Source: Lactococcus hircilactis
Lineage (GTDB): Bacteria > Bacillota > Bacilli > Lactobacillales > Streptococcaceae
DNA length: 64,000 nt
Direction: 5' to 3'
Assembly (NCBI RefSeq): GCF_009601015.1
Contig: NZ_WITJ01000012.1
Coordinates: 55,423-119,422, forward strand
Below, one piece after another: positions 9,691 through 19,814 of the stretch. The translations under genes were made by a program, and so were the position numbers. The stretch's first letter is position 1, and each line of letters begins with the position of its first letter. The notes under the pieces were generated by a model, which saw nothing but the letters and a program-made list of their open reading frames with translations, made no database searches and was not told the origin of the DNA.

Positions 9691-10606
9691 TTATAAGATT
9701 CCAACGACGTGTGCTAAAATACCAACAACAAAGATGCCTAAAATCAAAAGTACTGGAGAGACTTTTTTGCGCAATAACCACATGCACAAGAAGGTCAATA
9801 AAACGCCTGCTAATCCTGGAAGTAATTTATCCAAATTGTTTTGCAGCGTAGTGACTTGCATGTTGGATAAGGAGTAACCTCCTGCATATTGTTGAAGAAT
9901 CGTTTGTAAATCTGAACTTTGAAGATTTCCATGGAAGCTGTTAAAGTCGATGTATGCTCCTTTTTGGAGTTTGACTTTTGAAACTTGGGTGATGAAATTA
10001 ATGCTGACCCATCGCTCAATCAATACACCCATGATAAACATTCCAAGAAGTCCAGCACCACGTGTGATGGTACTGAGTAAAGTGACATTTTTGGTGATTT
10101 GAACCCCTTGTTTATAGCCTAATTCTTGGGTGTACCACATAAATACGATGCGGATGATATTCCAGACAAGGACAAAAAAGACGGGAGCTACTAATGACCC
10201 ACTAACGGCCAAACTTGCAGCGATTGCTCCAATGATGGGACGTAATGTAAACCAAAAGAGCGGATCTCCGATTCCAGCCAAAGGACCCATCATTCCGATC
10301 TTTGTTCCTTGGATGGCAGTATCGTCAACGATAGAAGAACCAGAAGCACGTTCTTCTTCAAGCGCCATCGTTACTCCTAAAATAGGTGCAGCAACGTAGG
10401 GGTGAGTGTTGAAGAATTCCAAATGGCGTTTCAAAGCTGCGGCTTGATCTTCTTTTTTTAGGGTAGAGTTTTTTGATTGCGGGAATCAATGAAAAGGCAA
10501 TCCCGATATTTTGCATTCTTTCGTAGTTGTATGAACCTAATAACCACCATGAGCGTACGTTGACTTTCAGACGATCATTTTTTGTTAATTTAATTTTTTC
10601 AGCCAT
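9691..10606 (-). pseudogene. manN: Mannose PTS component IID, interrupted by a 1-nt frameshift
   Basis: IID of the mannose/glucose permease is split over two frames. The first 50 or so codons (from ATG 10606) read MAEKIKLTKNDRLKV and on to KKLYPKK, then go out of frame. The normal IID sequence (DQAAALKRHLEFFNTHPYVA) continues in another frame to 9691. The break is at a run of seven A in the coding strand (plus-strand T7, 10453-10459). Six A would restore one 304-residue protein, the normal IID length, with family sequence on both sides. The cause may be sequencing error, a real mutation or slippage. If real, mannose/glucose uptake by this PTS is lost or reduced. Confidence 0.85.
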
Positions 10607-10617
10607 TGTTACACTCC

Positions 10618-11442
10618 TTAGTAGTTATCCAAAATTGTTCCAAGTTGATCGCCGTTTCCACCGCCACCAGAGCCTGAACTTTTTTCTGCTGTTAACATGA
10701 CAGACATGTAGATGATGGTCAAAGCGACACCAATCAAACCAAGCGAGAGCAATGTTAATTGCATGATTGGCGCAAGGGCTAAACCAAGAATGAAGAAAGG
10801 CCAAGCTTCGCGTGTGGCCATCATATTGATAACCATGGCATATCCGACAGCAACAATCATCCCACCAGAAACTGAAAGTCCTCCAGTGAGCCATGCTGGG
10901 ATTGCTTCTAATCCTTTTTGAACGACACTTGGTGCAACAGAAAGTAAAATACCAGCAGGAATGGCAACACGCAATCCTTGAAGTGCTAATCCAACTAAAT
11001 GCCAGAGTTGTACACCAAAAAATGAGCTATGACGCGCTGCTGCATCGGCTTGGTGTGCGATAAAGACGGTCAATGTGCGGACGATCATTGTCAAGGCAAG
11101 TCCTGCAGTTGCAAGTGCTACAGCCATTCCGATGATGGTTGTGATTTCAGATAAAGAAACGTTTGGATTTTTTGCCCAATCGTGAGATTGAACAAGAATA
11201 ATTGCTGAAGCAACTGAGGCTAAAGCAGCATCAGGTGCCATAGCAGCTCCGACGTTTGCCCATCCAAGAGCAATCATTTGAAGGGTTCCCCCTAAGATGA
11301 CACAAGGAATGATGTGTCCTGTTGCGATTCCAATCAAGGAGCAAGCAACGATGGGCTGATGTAATTCAAAGGAATCTAATACACTTTCCATCCCTGCGAT
11401 AAAGGCAATGATCAAAACAAAAATTATAGATATAAAACTCAT
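10618..11442 (-). CDS. manM: PTS mannose/fructose/sorbose family IIC component
   Basis: IIC is a membrane subunit that carries the sugar through the mannose-class PTS permease. The 274-residue protein is strongly hydrophobic and has the family sequence HQPIVACSLIGIATG and LGGTLQMIALGWANVGAAMA. A Ser/Gly-rich C-terminal linker (KSSGSGGGGNGDQLG) is typical of lactococcal and streptococcal versions. It lies 12 bp from both manL and manN. Confidence 0.95.
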   Translation of the reverse strand: MSFISIIFVLIIAFIAGMESVLDSFELHQPIVACSLIGIATGHIIPCVILGGTLQMIALGWANVGAAMAPDAALASVASAIILVQSHDWAKNPNVSLSEITTIIGMAVALATAGLALTMIVRTLTVFIAHQADAAARHSSFFGVQLWHLVGLALQGLRVAIPAGILLSVAPSVVQKGLEAIPAWLTGGLSVSGGMIVAVGYAMVINMMATREAWPFFILGLALAPIMQLTLLSLGLIGVALTIIYMSVMLTAEKSSGSGGGGNGDQLGTILDNY

Positions 11443-11454
11443 TATTTCTCCTTA

Positions 11455-12438
11455 CTATTTGAGGTGGGCATTTTCGATTAATTTGAAAATGTTCTCTTTG
11501 CTATTACTTGGTAATTGGCGAACTTCAAGTTCAACACCTTGTTCTTTTAATTTTTCAAAGGCGACAATGTCTTCGTGATCAACTGCAATCGCTTTTGAAA
11601 TGAGTGTTTTTCCTTCAGAGTGAACCATTCCACCGACATTAAGTGTTTTGATGGGAACGCCCGCACGAATGGCTGTTTCGGCTTCGATAGGACTTTCAAA
11701 GAGAAAGAAAATCTTTTGTCCTCCAAATCGAGGATCTTTGAGGACTTCGACCATTTTTTTGATGGGGACGATATTGACTGGGACACCAGCTGGTGCGGCT
11801 TGTTTTAAGAGCTTTTTTCGTAAATCATCTTTTGAGACACGATCAGAAACGACGATAATCCGGTCTGGATGCACTTCTTTTGTCCATGCAGATGCGACCT
11901 GTCCGTGAACAAGGCGAGAATCAATTCGGGCAAAGGCGACTTTGATTTTTCCATCTCCAACTACGGTTCCTTCTGGCATGAAGGCTGAGTTTTTCTTGAT
12001 TTCTTGGGCTGGTGCGCTGTAGTGCTTTTGTAATTCATCAGGGCGCACCTTGATGCCTGTGGTCTTAATTTCTTTAAGAATGTTAATTACTGCTTGTTGT
12101 GCTGTTTGATCAGGGTTCATTTGCTCAGCATACGCTTGAATCAAAATGGGTAGATTCAATCCTGCAATGATTCCTGTTGTTTCTTGATGTTGCTCGAAAA
12201 TACGATTGGCCTCGTTAAATGGGCTTCCTCCCCATAAATCAACGAGAAACAAAATTTGATCTTCAGGGTCAAATTTTGCCATTGCTTCTTGATACTTTCT
12301 TGCAAGATCTTCTGGTCCTTCTCCAGGCATAAAAGTGATTACTTCCACTTTTTCTGGATTTCCAAAAAGCATGGTCCCAGATTGCCTCACTCCTTTGGCA
12401 AATTCTCCATGGCTTGCTAGAATAATTCCAATACTCAT
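11455..12438 (-). CDS. manL: PTS mannose-specific IIAB component
   Basis: The two-domain phosphotransfer protein takes phosphate from HPr on IIA (ASHGEF, His10) and passes it to IIB (RIDSRLVHGQV, around residue 175), which phosphorylates the incoming sugar. An Ala/Pro/Lys-rich linker joins the domains. I start at ATG 12438 with GGAGG five bases upstream (327 residues), not at the ATG 12 bases earlier. It is the first gene of manLMN-manO. A TATAAT lies on the minus strand at 12487-12492, but no good -35 box or cre site was found. Confidence 0.95.
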   Translation of the reverse strand: MSIGIILASHGEFAKGVRQSGTMLFGNPEKVEVITFMPGEGPEDLARKYQEAMAKFDPEDQILFLVDLWGGSPFNEANRIFEQHQETTGIIAGLNLPILIQAYAEQMNPDQTAQQAVINILKEIKTTGIKVRPDELQKHYSAPAQEIKKNSAFMPEGTVVGDGKIKVAFARIDSRLVHGQVASAWTKEVHPDRIIVVSDRVSKDDLRKKLLKQAAPAGVPVNIVPIKKMVEVLKDPRFGGQKIFFLFESPIEAETAIRAGVPIKTLNVGGMVHSEGKTLISKAIAVDHEDIVAFEKLKEQGVELEVRQLPSNSKENIFKLIENAHLK

Positions 12439-12615
12439 CAAAACCTCCATTAAATTTTTTTATGATCAGCTAGCCTAATCATAGATATTATACTATATTT
12501 ATTTGAAATATACTTAATTTATATGAATTATTTTAGATATTTTTTTAAATATTTGTAATTCCTTATTTTTCCAATAGTTTTATATAAAGAACTCAGAAAT
12601 TTGATAAAAAGAAAA

Positions 12616-12649
12616 AAACCATTTCTGTCAGTACTGACAGAAATGGTTT
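12616..12649. terminator. 34-bp perfect palindrome acting as terminator of the universal stress gene
   Basis: The palindrome is built by extending CTGTCAGTACTGACAG (12625-12640) with matching AAACCATTT and AAATGGTTT arms. On the minus strand it is followed by a T-run, right after the stress-protein gene. Confidence 0.85.
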
Positions 12650-12662
12650 GAGGGGAGATTTT

Positions 12663-13100
12663 TTATTGACGAACAACAAGAACGTCACATGGGGCATTTT
12701 TGATGATATAGTCCGCAACTGAACCAATGAAAATCCGTTCAATATAAGATAATCCAGTTGCTCCTAAGACGATCAAATCGACATTCTCGTCTTTTGGTAA
12801 GGTTTGTCCAAGCATGACCTTTGGGGAGCCAAATTCGACGCGCGTTTTCACTTTTGTGAGACCAGCTTGTCTGGCATCGTCAGCGAAATCTTGAATGAGA
12901 TTTTCAGCACCTTTATGTGTATCGTCAGCGACAACAGTGTCATAAGCTGAAATAGATTGGAAAGCGCGCAAGTCGATAACGTTTGCGATGACTAATTCAG
13001 CATCATTACGGAGGGCAGTCGCGACAGCTTTATCAAAGGCTTTTGTAGCTTCAACAGAACCATCAAGACCGACGAGGATTTTTTTATAATTATCTAACAT
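12663..13100 (-). CDS. Universal stress protein (UspA family)
   Basis: The 145-residue single-domain Usp has the N-terminal strand KKILVGLDGS and the ATP-binding pattern G-x2-G-x9-G-S near the C-terminus, followed by VLVVR. Usp proteins with this pattern bind ATP and accumulate under starvation or stress. AAGGAG lies before the ATG. It is monocistronic, divergent from dinG. Confidence 0.93.
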   Translation of the reverse strand: MLDNYKKILVGLDGSVEATKAFDKAVATALRNDAELVIANVIDLRAFQSISAYDTVVADDTHKGAENLIQDFADDARQAGLTKVKTRVEFGSPKVMLGQTLPKDENVDLIVLGATGLSYIERIFIGSVADYIIKNAPCDVLVVRQ

Positions 13101-13196
13101 AAGCGACTCCTTTATTTGTATCTTTTTTTATCTATACTCTCATTTTACTCTTATTTTTGCGATTTGTAAAATGAAAACTGTTTCATTTCTTTATTG

Positions 13197-13343
13197 TGGT
13201 ATAATGAAATGTAAGTTTCATTGTGGAAATAAAATGATTTATTGAAAGAATGAACGGAAACAAAATACTCAAGTGCTTGCACTTGAAGAATGAAATGGAA
13301 GTTTAATGTTTCATCTAAAACTCCAAAGAAATAAGGTAAAGAA
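13197..13343 (+). promoter_or_regulatory. Extended -10 promoter and long leader of dinG
   Basis: TGGTATAAT (13197-13205) is an extended -10 element without a good -35. The transcript would carry about 130 nt before the dinG ATG. The leader holds a perfect hairpin TCAAGTGC-TT-GCACTTGA (13269-13286) and several GAAATG/TTTCAT segments that can pair with each other. No leader ORF or known riboswitch was recognised. Confidence 0.5.
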
Positions 13344-15707
13344 ATGACTCGATATGCTGTGGTGGATTTGGAAGCGACCGATGCTCATAGTACAGAGAAT
13401 AAGATTATTCAAATTGGCATTGTTTTTGTAGAAGAGGGAAAAATTGTTGGAACTTATACGACGGATGTGAACCCACATCGGGCGCTATTGCCGAGAATTC
13501 ATGAACTGACAGGACTTTCTGATCAGCAGTTGAAAAAAGCACCTGATTTTTCAGAAATTGCACAAGAAGTGGCTGATTTGCTTGAGGATTGTGTTTTTGT
13601 GGCGCACAATGCGGCATTTGATTATGGATTGTTGTGGAAAAGCTTTCAATCGCTTGGGATTGTTTTTGAAGTGCCGCGCGTGGATACGGTTGAATTAGCA
13701 CGGATTTTTTATCCGACTTTTGACAAATATGGAATGGAAGCACTGGGAAAGCGGCTGAAATTGACACATGAACATCCTCATGCAGCTCTTTCAGATGCGT
13801 ATGCAACAGCGGAATTACTGATTAAAATGCAAGAAAAAGCACGTCAATTGCCTCTGTCAGTACTGACAGAATTAGTTAAGCACGCGGATGCCTTGCTTTA
13901 TGAGACCGCCCTTTTTTTGCGAGAACAAATTACTTTTGCAAGTGCAAAACCAGCCGGATTTCTTGTGATTAATCAGATTGCAACAAGAAAACGGCGGGTG
14001 ATGAAGGTGAAAAAAAAGAAAGCGACATCGCTCTCTTTTGATTTCTCTGAAAATATGAGTGCGATGGGACTTTCTGCACGTCCAAAACAACTCGTACTGG
14101 CGCAAAAAATAAATCAAGCGCTAGAGTCAAAAACGGTTGATTTTATTGAAGCACCAACAGGGATGGGAAAAACTTTTGCGTATCTTTTGCCCGTTCTTGC
14201 TGCAGGAAAAAGAGGCGTTATCTCAACGCCTACAAAACTCTTGCAAAATCAATTGATGCGTGATGTCGCGCCAGTTTTGTATAAAAAATTTGGCATCAGA
14301 ATGGCCAAAATCGTCGGGAATCAAAATTATATTTCGATTGCGCGTTTTTCAACACTGTTACAAGAAGATACAGGGAGCAAAAATTTTGAAATTTTTAAAA
14401 TGAAAGTGTTGGTGTGGCTGACCCAAACAAATACTGGAGAACTTGATGAACTTTCAAAAGTGATGATGAGTGATGATTATTTAACAGCGGTTGCTTATCA
14501 CGCAGATGTGAGAGAACAGCAGTTGCATTACGCGCAGGAATTTTGGCCAAAAGCACAAGAAAAAGCGAAACATGCACACATCAAAGTCGTCAATCATGCG
14601 TATTTGATTGAACGATTGGCTGATTTTCCAGAGACATTCTTGGAAGATCGTGTTTTGATTGTTGATGAAGCGCAGCAATTATTCCAAATGATGGAGCAAA
14701 TCAATCAAAAATCCATTCGTTTAACAGATGAATTACTTAAAATTGATCCAGAAGAATCACAGCTCAAAAAGCGCCTCCAAGAAAGTCTGATCTATCAGCT
14801 CTCAAAAAAAGAAATCCAAGTGGATAAAATCAGGCTAGATGCGCAAGAATTGGGCCTGTCAGCGCTGACAGAATTGCTAAGCGAGCCTGATGCTTTGGTG
14901 TTTAAAGCGCAGGATCGGCTTTATGCGAGTCGCCCAGATTTTTATAATTTTGCAAAATTAGTGCCAAAAGAAACAAAACTTTTCATGATCGGAGCAACGC
15001 TCTCACTGAGTGAAAAAGAGCCCTTATTTCCTGAACTCCTTGGATTTTCGGAATATCATTTTTTCAAGATTGAAAGCGAACCTGTCAAAAATCAAAAACT
15101 TTTTGTCATTAATGACAGCCCTAATGTGAAGAATACCAGTGTGATGGATTACGCACATTACACTGCCCAAGCGATTGCGCAATTGTCTGAACTTGACTTT
15201 CCAATTGTTGTTTTGTTTCGGTCAAAAATGGCGCTCACGTTTACGGCAGAAAAACTCTCAGCAGACGGTTTTCATCTCTTAGCGCAGGACATCAATGGGA
15301 CTGCAGCACATATTAAGAAAAAATTTGATAAAGGGGAATGTCAGATTTTGCTTGGGTTGGGGAGTTTTTGGGAAGGAGTTGATTTTGAGCAACAGAAAAA
15401 AATGATTTTAGTCATTCCACGACTTCCCTTTTCAACTCCAGAGGACATTTTAACGAAAAAATATGCTGCGCGATTTAAAAATCCATTTTATGATTTTAAT
15501 GTACCGATGGCGACATTGCAATTAAAACAAGCTTTTGGTCGTGTCAATCGCAAGCCGCGTCAAAAGTCAGCGCTTGTGATTCTGGATTCACGCCTTTCAG
15601 GAAAGAATTATGCTAAAAAAATGCGCCACAATATTTCTGATGTGATGGCGATAAAAATGCTCCCATTTAGCGATACAATCAGCGAAATTTTAGAATTTTT
15701 GATATAA
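13344..15707 (+). CDS. dinG: DinG-type helicase with N-terminal 3'-5' exonuclease domain
   Basis: The 787-residue protein joins a DnaQ-type exonuclease (VVDLEATD at the start, HNAAFDYGLL) to a superfamily 2 helicase. Helicase motifs are EAPTGMGKTFAYLLP (Walker A), VDEAQQL in place of DEAH, and GSFWEGVDFEQQKK. This is the Gram-positive DinG layout, which lacks the iron-sulfur cysteines of E. coli DinG. Two copies of the repeat palindrome lie inside the gene: 13854-13869 read as LSVLTE and 14856-14871 (CG centre) as LSALTE. It starts the conserved dinG-ypmB-aspB-asnS block. Confidence 0.95.
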   Translation: MTRYAVVDLEATDAHSTENKIIQIGIVFVEEGKIVGTYTTDVNPHRALLPRIHELTGLSDQQLKKAPDFSEIAQEVADLLEDCVFVAHNAAFDYGLLWKSFQSLGIVFEVPRVDTVELARIFYPTFDKYGMEALGKRLKLTHEHPHAALSDAYATAELLIKMQEKARQLPLSVLTELVKHADALLYETALFLREQITFASAKPAGFLVINQIATRKRRVMKVKKKKATSLSFDFSENMSAMGLSARPKQLVLAQKINQALESKTVDFIEAPTGMGKTFAYLLPVLAAGKRGVISTPTKLLQNQLMRDVAPVLYKKFGIRMAKIVGNQNYISIARFSTLLQEDTGSKNFEIFKMKVLVWLTQTNTGELDELSKVMMSDDYLTAVAYHADVREQQLHYAQEFWPKAQEKAKHAHIKVVNHAYLIERLADFPETFLEDRVLIVDEAQQLFQMMEQINQKSIRLTDELLKIDPEESQLKKRLQESLIYQLSKKEIQVDKIRLDAQELGLSALTELLSEPDALVFKAQDRLYASRPDFYNFAKLVPKETKLFMIGATLSLSEKEPLFPELLGFSEYHFFKIESEPVKNQKLFVINDSPNVKNTSVMDYAHYTAQAIAQLSELDFPIVVLFRSKMALTFTAEKLSADGFHLLAQDINGTAAHIKKKFDKGECQILLGLGSFWEGVDFEQQKKMILVIPRLPFSTPEDILTKKYAARFKNPFYDFNVPMATLQLKQAFGRVNRKPRQKSALVILDSRLSGKNYAKKMRHNISDVMAIKMLPFSDTISEILEFLI

Positions 15708-15783
15708 TTAAAAATAGCACTTGAAAATGGAAGCGATATATACTGATTTTTATTTTTAAAGAAAAAGAAAAGGGGAATTTGAG

Positions 15784-16239
15784 ATGAGAAAACACAAAAT
15801 GAGTGTGGTTTCACAAATCACAATCGGTATTTTGAGTGTCATTCTCGCAGTTTATCTTGCCTTTGCCGCTTATTTTTTGGGGGCGACTCATCCATATACC
15901 TATTCACGTCAACAGGTTATCGCTATTGCAAAAGAAAAGGCGCACTTGAAAACAGCAGAAGCTTTTGGTGTAGCAACAACAAATGAAACGACATACGCGG
16001 TCATTGGTTTGGATCAGAAAAACAAGCAAATTGGAGTGATTGTACCAGAGCACAAAGGAAATTTAACGGTCGTTGACCTCTCTAAAGGAGTTTCTCCTGA
16101 GCAACTCAAAACAAACACAACGACGTCGATTGTTTTGGGACTCTATGAGAATAAGCCCGTTTGGCAAGTCAACCTACCGAGCGGATTTAAAATATATGAT
16201 TTTAAAAGTGGACATGTGATTTTGTCTTTGAATGCATAA
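15784..16239 (+). CDS. ypmB: TseB/YpmB-like membrane-anchored DUF5590 protein
   Basis: The 151-residue protein has one N-terminal transmembrane helix (residues about 10-32) and a small extracellular domain. Its place between dinG and the aspartate aminotransferase matches B. subtilis ypmB (tseB), whose product has DUF5590/PepSY-like repeats and modulates cell-wall elongation with PBP2A. Function here is inferred from synteny and topology. Confidence 0.75.
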   Translation: MRKHKMSVVSQITIGILSVILAVYLAFAAYFLGATHPYTYSRQQVIAIAKEKAHLKTAEAFGVATTNETTYAVIGLDQKNKQIGVIVPEHKGNLTVVDLSKGVSPEQLKTNTTTSIVLGLYENKPVWQVNLPSGFKIYDFKSGHVILSLNA

Positions 16240-16256
16240 AAATAGGGAGTGAAGTA

Positions 16257-17465
16257 ATGAAAAAATGTTCTGATTTTGTTCTTGGTATGGATGAATCTGT
16301 CACCTTAGCCGCAGCGAATCGTGCGAAACAATTGAAAAGTCAAGGACGAGATATTATTGATTTGACGTTAGGACAACCTGATTTTAAAACGCCAAAAAAC
16401 ATTGGAGATCAAGCGATTTGCGCCATTGAGAATGGAAAAGCGAGTTTTTACACTCAAGCAGGTGGACTTCCAGAATTAAAGCAAGCGGTCGCTAATTATT
16501 GGCAAAAATTTTATGGGTATGCTGTAGATCAAAAAGAAATAGTAATCACGTCAGGGGCTAAATTTGCGCTGTATGCGTATTTTCAAGCTGTATTAGATCC
16601 AGGAGATGAGGTAATTATTCCAGCACCTTGTTGGGTGTCTTATGTGGACCAAGTAAAGATGTCCAGAGGAAAGCCTGTCATTGTTCACGCAACACAAGCG
16701 CATGATTTTAAAGTGACAGTCGATCAATTGGAAGCTGTCATTACTGACAAAACGAAAGTATTGCTGCTCAACTCGCCATCTAATCCAACGGGCATGATTT
16801 ATACGCAAGAAGAACTGACTGCGATTGGAAATTGGGCGGTCGCACACGATTTACTGATTTTGGCAGATGATATTTATTGTCATTTGATTTATGGGGATGC
16901 CCAATTTAGTGCGATTTCGAGTTTGTCTCCTGCCATTCGTCAGCAGACGATGGTGATTAATGGTGCTTCAAAAACTTACGCGATGACTGGCTGGCGGATT
17001 GGATTTGCTGTTGGGGATTCAGAAATTATTGCGGCAATGACGAAATTTGTGAGTCAAACCACATCAAATCCTGCTGCGATTAGTCAATATGCAGCCATTG
17101 AAGCGCTAAATGGGGATAAAACACAAGTTGAAGTGATGAGAAAAGAATTTGAAGCACGACTCAATACGATTTATCCGCTTTTGTGTGAGATTCCAGGATT
17201 TGAGGTCATCAAACCTAACGGTGCATTTTATCTCTTTCCAAAAGTGACGCAAGCAATGGCCATGAAAGGGTATCATGATGTGACTGATTTTACCACAGCG
17301 ATTTTAGAAGAAGCCGGTGTGGCTTTAGTCACAGGTGCGGGCTTTGGTGCGCCTGAAAATATTCGATTGAGTTATGCTACAGATCTTGAGAGTTTGCTTG
17401 AAGCAGTCTCACGCATTAAAAATTGGATTAATTCAAGTAATCAATCGAGTGGAAGTTCTAATTGA
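16257..17465 (+). CDS. aspB: Aspartate aminotransferase, class I/II
   Basis: The PLP-dependent enzyme interconverts aspartate and 2-oxoglutarate with oxaloacetate and glutamate. The PLP lysine lies in SKTYAMTGWRIGFA, and NSPSNPTGMIY and the late arginine in NIRLSYAT are conserved. Its 402 residues are normal, with a short Ser/Asn-rich tail. GGGAG precedes the ATG. The gene sits directly before asnS, linking aspartate supply with asparaginyl-tRNA charging as in B. subtilis. Confidence 0.95.
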   Translation: MKKCSDFVLGMDESVTLAAANRAKQLKSQGRDIIDLTLGQPDFKTPKNIGDQAICAIENGKASFYTQAGGLPELKQAVANYWQKFYGYAVDQKEIVITSGAKFALYAYFQAVLDPGDEVIIPAPCWVSYVDQVKMSRGKPVIVHATQAHDFKVTVDQLEAVITDKTKVLLLNSPSNPTGMIYTQEELTAIGNWAVAHDLLILADDIYCHLIYGDAQFSAISSLSPAIRQQTMVINGASKTYAMTGWRIGFAVGDSEIIAAMTKFVSQTTSNPAAISQYAAIEALNGDKTQVEVMRKEFEARLNTIYPLLCEIPGFEVIKPNGAFYLFPKVTQAMAMKGYHDVTDFTTAILEEAGVALVTGAGFGAPENIRLSYATDLESLLEAVSRIKNWINSSNQSSGSSN

Positions 17466-17517
17466 TTTTAAAACCGCTGCCCCCAACTTTTACAAACTAT
17501 AGAAAGACGATTTAAAA

Positions 17518-18861
17518 ATGAAAGATTTAATTTCGATTAAAAATGTCGGCGCACACGTCGGCGAAACAGTAAAAATCGGCGCTTGGATTGCTGATAAATC
17601 AGGCAAAGGGAAACTTCAATTTCTTCAATTGCGCGATGGCACAGCATTTTTCCAAGCTGTTGTCTTCAAACCAAATATGATTGAAAAATTTGGTGAAGAA
17701 GAAGGTACAGCTAAATTTGATGAAATCAAGCATCTCTCACAAGAAACTTCAGTTTATGTGACTGGTGTGGTTAAAGAAGATTCACGGTCAAAATTTGGTT
17801 ATGAACTTGATGTGACAGATTTGGAAGTGATTGGTCACTCACACGATTATCCCATTACACCAAAAGAACACGGCGTTGAATTCCTCCTTGATAACCGTCA
17901 TTTATGGTTGCGCTCAAAACGTCAAATGGCAATGATGCAAGTTCGTAATGCAATCATCTATGCAAGCTATGATTTCTTTGCGAAAAACGGCTTCATTAAG
18001 TTCGATAGTCCGATTTTGTCAGGAAATGCTGCTGAAAACACAACAGAACTCTTTGAAACAGATTATTTTGGAAATTCTGCGTTCTTGTCACAATCAGGGC
18101 AACTTTATCTTGAAGCTGGGGCAATGGCGCTTGGACGTGTTTTTGACTTTGGACCAGTATTCCGTGCTGAAAAATCAAAAACACGTCGTCATTTGACTGA
18201 GTTTTGGATGATGGATGCAGAATATCCCTTTGTTACTCATGATGAATCATTGGATATTCAAGAAGCTTATGTGAAAGCGATGATTCAAGGTGTTTTGGAC
18301 AATGCGGCTTATGCGCTTGAAACCCTTGAACGTGATACAAGTAAGTTGCAAAAGTATATTGATACACCTTTCAAACGTGTGTCGTATGATGATGCGATAG
18401 ATTTGTTGCAAGCCCACGAAAATGATGATGATACAGACTATGAGCACGTCGAACATGGAGATGATTTTGGTTCGCCTCATGAAACATGGATTTCAAACTA
18501 CTATGGTCTGCCAACATTTATCGTCAACTATCCTGCAAGTTTCAAAGCGTTCTACATGAAACCAGTCCCTGGTAACCCAGAACGTGTCTTGTGTGCTGAT
18601 TTGTTGGCACCAGAAGGTTATGGTGAAATCATTGGTGGTTCAGAACGTGAAACAGATTATGATTTGTTACTTAAGAAAATTGCTGATTTCGGTTTAGATC
18701 CTAAAGATTATGATTGGTATTTAGAACTTCGTAAATTTGGTTCTGTTCCTCATGCTGGATTTGGACTTGGTCTTGAGCGGATGGTGACGTTTGTCGCTGG
18801 GACTGAACACATTCGTGAAGCCATTCCATTTCCACGGATGATTAATCGTATCCATCCTTAA
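17518..18861 (+). CDS. asnS: Asparaginyl-tRNA synthetase
   Basis: This class II synthetase (447 residues) charges tRNA-Asn. An N-terminal OB-fold anticodon-binding domain ([20 protein letters not shown]) is followed by the catalytic core. Motif 2 includes [19 protein letters not shown], and motif 3 is [12 protein letters not shown]. The C-terminus [13 protein letters not shown] is typical. A terminator follows at 18883-18912. Confidence 0.97.
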   Translation: MKDLISIKNVGAHVGETVKIGAWIADKSGKGKLQFLQLRDGTAFFQAVVFKPNMIEKFGEEEGTAKFDEIKHLSQETSVYVTGVVKEDSRSKFGYELDVTDLEVIGHSHDYPITPKEHGVEFLLDNRHLWLRSKRQMAMMQVRNAIIYASYDFFAKNGFIKFDSPILSGNAAENTTELFETDYFGNSAFLSQSGQLYLEAGAMALGRVFDFGPVFRAEKSKTRRHLTEFWMMDAEYPFVTHDESLDIQEAYVKAMIQGVLDNAAYALETLERDTSKLQKYIDTPFKRVSYDDAIDLLQAHENDDDTDYEHVEHGDDFGSPHETWISNYYGLPTFIVNYPASFKAFYMKPVPGNPERVLCADLLAPEGYGEIIGGSERETDYDLLLKKIADFGLDPKDYDWYLELRKFGSVPHAGFGLGLERMVTFVAGTEHIREAIPFPRMINRIHP

Positions 18862-18882
18862 GGGATGCCCAAAAACGATAAG

Positions 18883-18912
18883 TTTCTCATCGGACGATGG
18901 GAGATTTTTTTT
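18883..18912 (+). terminator. Terminator after asnS
   Basis: TTTCTCATCG pairs with CGATGGGAGA using two G-U pairs, followed by eight T. It closes the dinG-asnS block. Confidence 0.7.
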
Positions 18913-19004
18913 AAAGAAAATAAAAAATTTTCAAAGCATTATAAGCATTGTATTTTTTTAAATCATTAATGGTATAATAATTAAAGCAGTAAAAAGGAGA
19001 AAAA

Positions 19005-19814
19005 ATGAAAAAAGTCGGACTTGTTTTTGGGACACTATTGGCGTTTTTTGCCGTTGAAAAGCTCGTAATGCTAGGAATTGGCCAATTATTAAAGCCAATC
19101 ACAAAAGGGATGCTAGGTTATTTCTTTGTTCAGTTGATTTTGGAGCTTGCGATGCTTTTTGTTTTTATTGTTCTCAATCAAAAAGTGGTGAAACAAAAAA
19201 TCTTATTTGAAAAATATCCGTTATTAAAAGGGTTTGGTTTGATGTGGTACACGTGGTTGATTCTCGTGGTGCTTGTGATGACGGAGTTGAGTGGGATGAA
19301 AAAAGCCAGTCTTTCATTTTCAGAAAGTGCGCTTGCTTTAGTGCTTGCACTCACGATTGGTTGTGCTGAAGAGTTTATTTTTAGAGGGCTGATTCTTGGG
19401 AAAATGGTTTCAAGTGGAAGCTCTGTACTTGTTGCATTGTGTGTTTCTTCAGTATTATTTGGTGCAGTCCATTTCATCAATCTTTTGCATAATTCATTTT
19501 ATAATGTTGGACTTCAGGTATTATATGCGATCCCATTGGGGGCATTTTTGGGATTACTTTATCTCAAATCCAATGCATTAATTTATCCGATCGTTGCGCA
19601 TGGATTACAAGATTTTGCAGCATTCTTTATTTCTGGTGGGAAGATGGATTCGACAATGGCGACACCACAAACGGTGTTGCAGCTCTATGTAGTGTTTGGC
19701 GTGATTGTTGTTGCTTATTATCTGACAGGAAAAAAGCAGTTGCGGTTATTTAAAATACGCCTTGAAAATCCTGTCAGTACTGACAGCACGCTAAAAAGGG
19801 GACTTGGGAAATGA
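19005..19814 (+). CDS. CPBP family intramembrane metalloprotease (CAAX protease-like)
   Basis: The 269-residue multi-spanning protein has the family motifs EEFIFRG (Glu-Glu and Arg, near residue 123), FGAVHFINLL (metal-binding His) and a third motif in IVAHGLQDF. Bacterial members are often linked to bacteriocin immunity or maturation, but no bacteriocin gene is nearby. An extended -10 TGGTATAAT lies at 18970-18978. A repeat palindrome (19771-19786) near the 3' end is read as PVSTDS. It overlaps the next gene by 4 bp. Confidence 0.88.
   Translation: MKKVGLVFGTLLAFFAVEKLVMLGIGQLLKPITKGMLGYFFVQLILELAMLFVFIVLNQKVVKQKILFEKYPLLKGFGLMWYTWLILVVLVMTELSGMKKASLSFSESALALVLALTIGCAEEFIFRGLILGKMVSSGSSVLVALCVSSVLFGAVHFINLLHNSFYNVGLQVLYAIPLGAFLGLLYLKSNALIYPIVAHGLQDFAAFFISGGKMDSTMATPQTVLQLYVVFGVIVVAYYLTGKKQLRLFKIRLENPVSTDSTLKRGLGK

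Noticed and set aside
10453..10459. Programmed ribosomal frameshift in manN
   Set aside because: The required change is +1 with no stimulatory structure or rare-codon pause visible, and intact IID genes elsewhere are not frameshifted. Mutation or sequence error is simpler.
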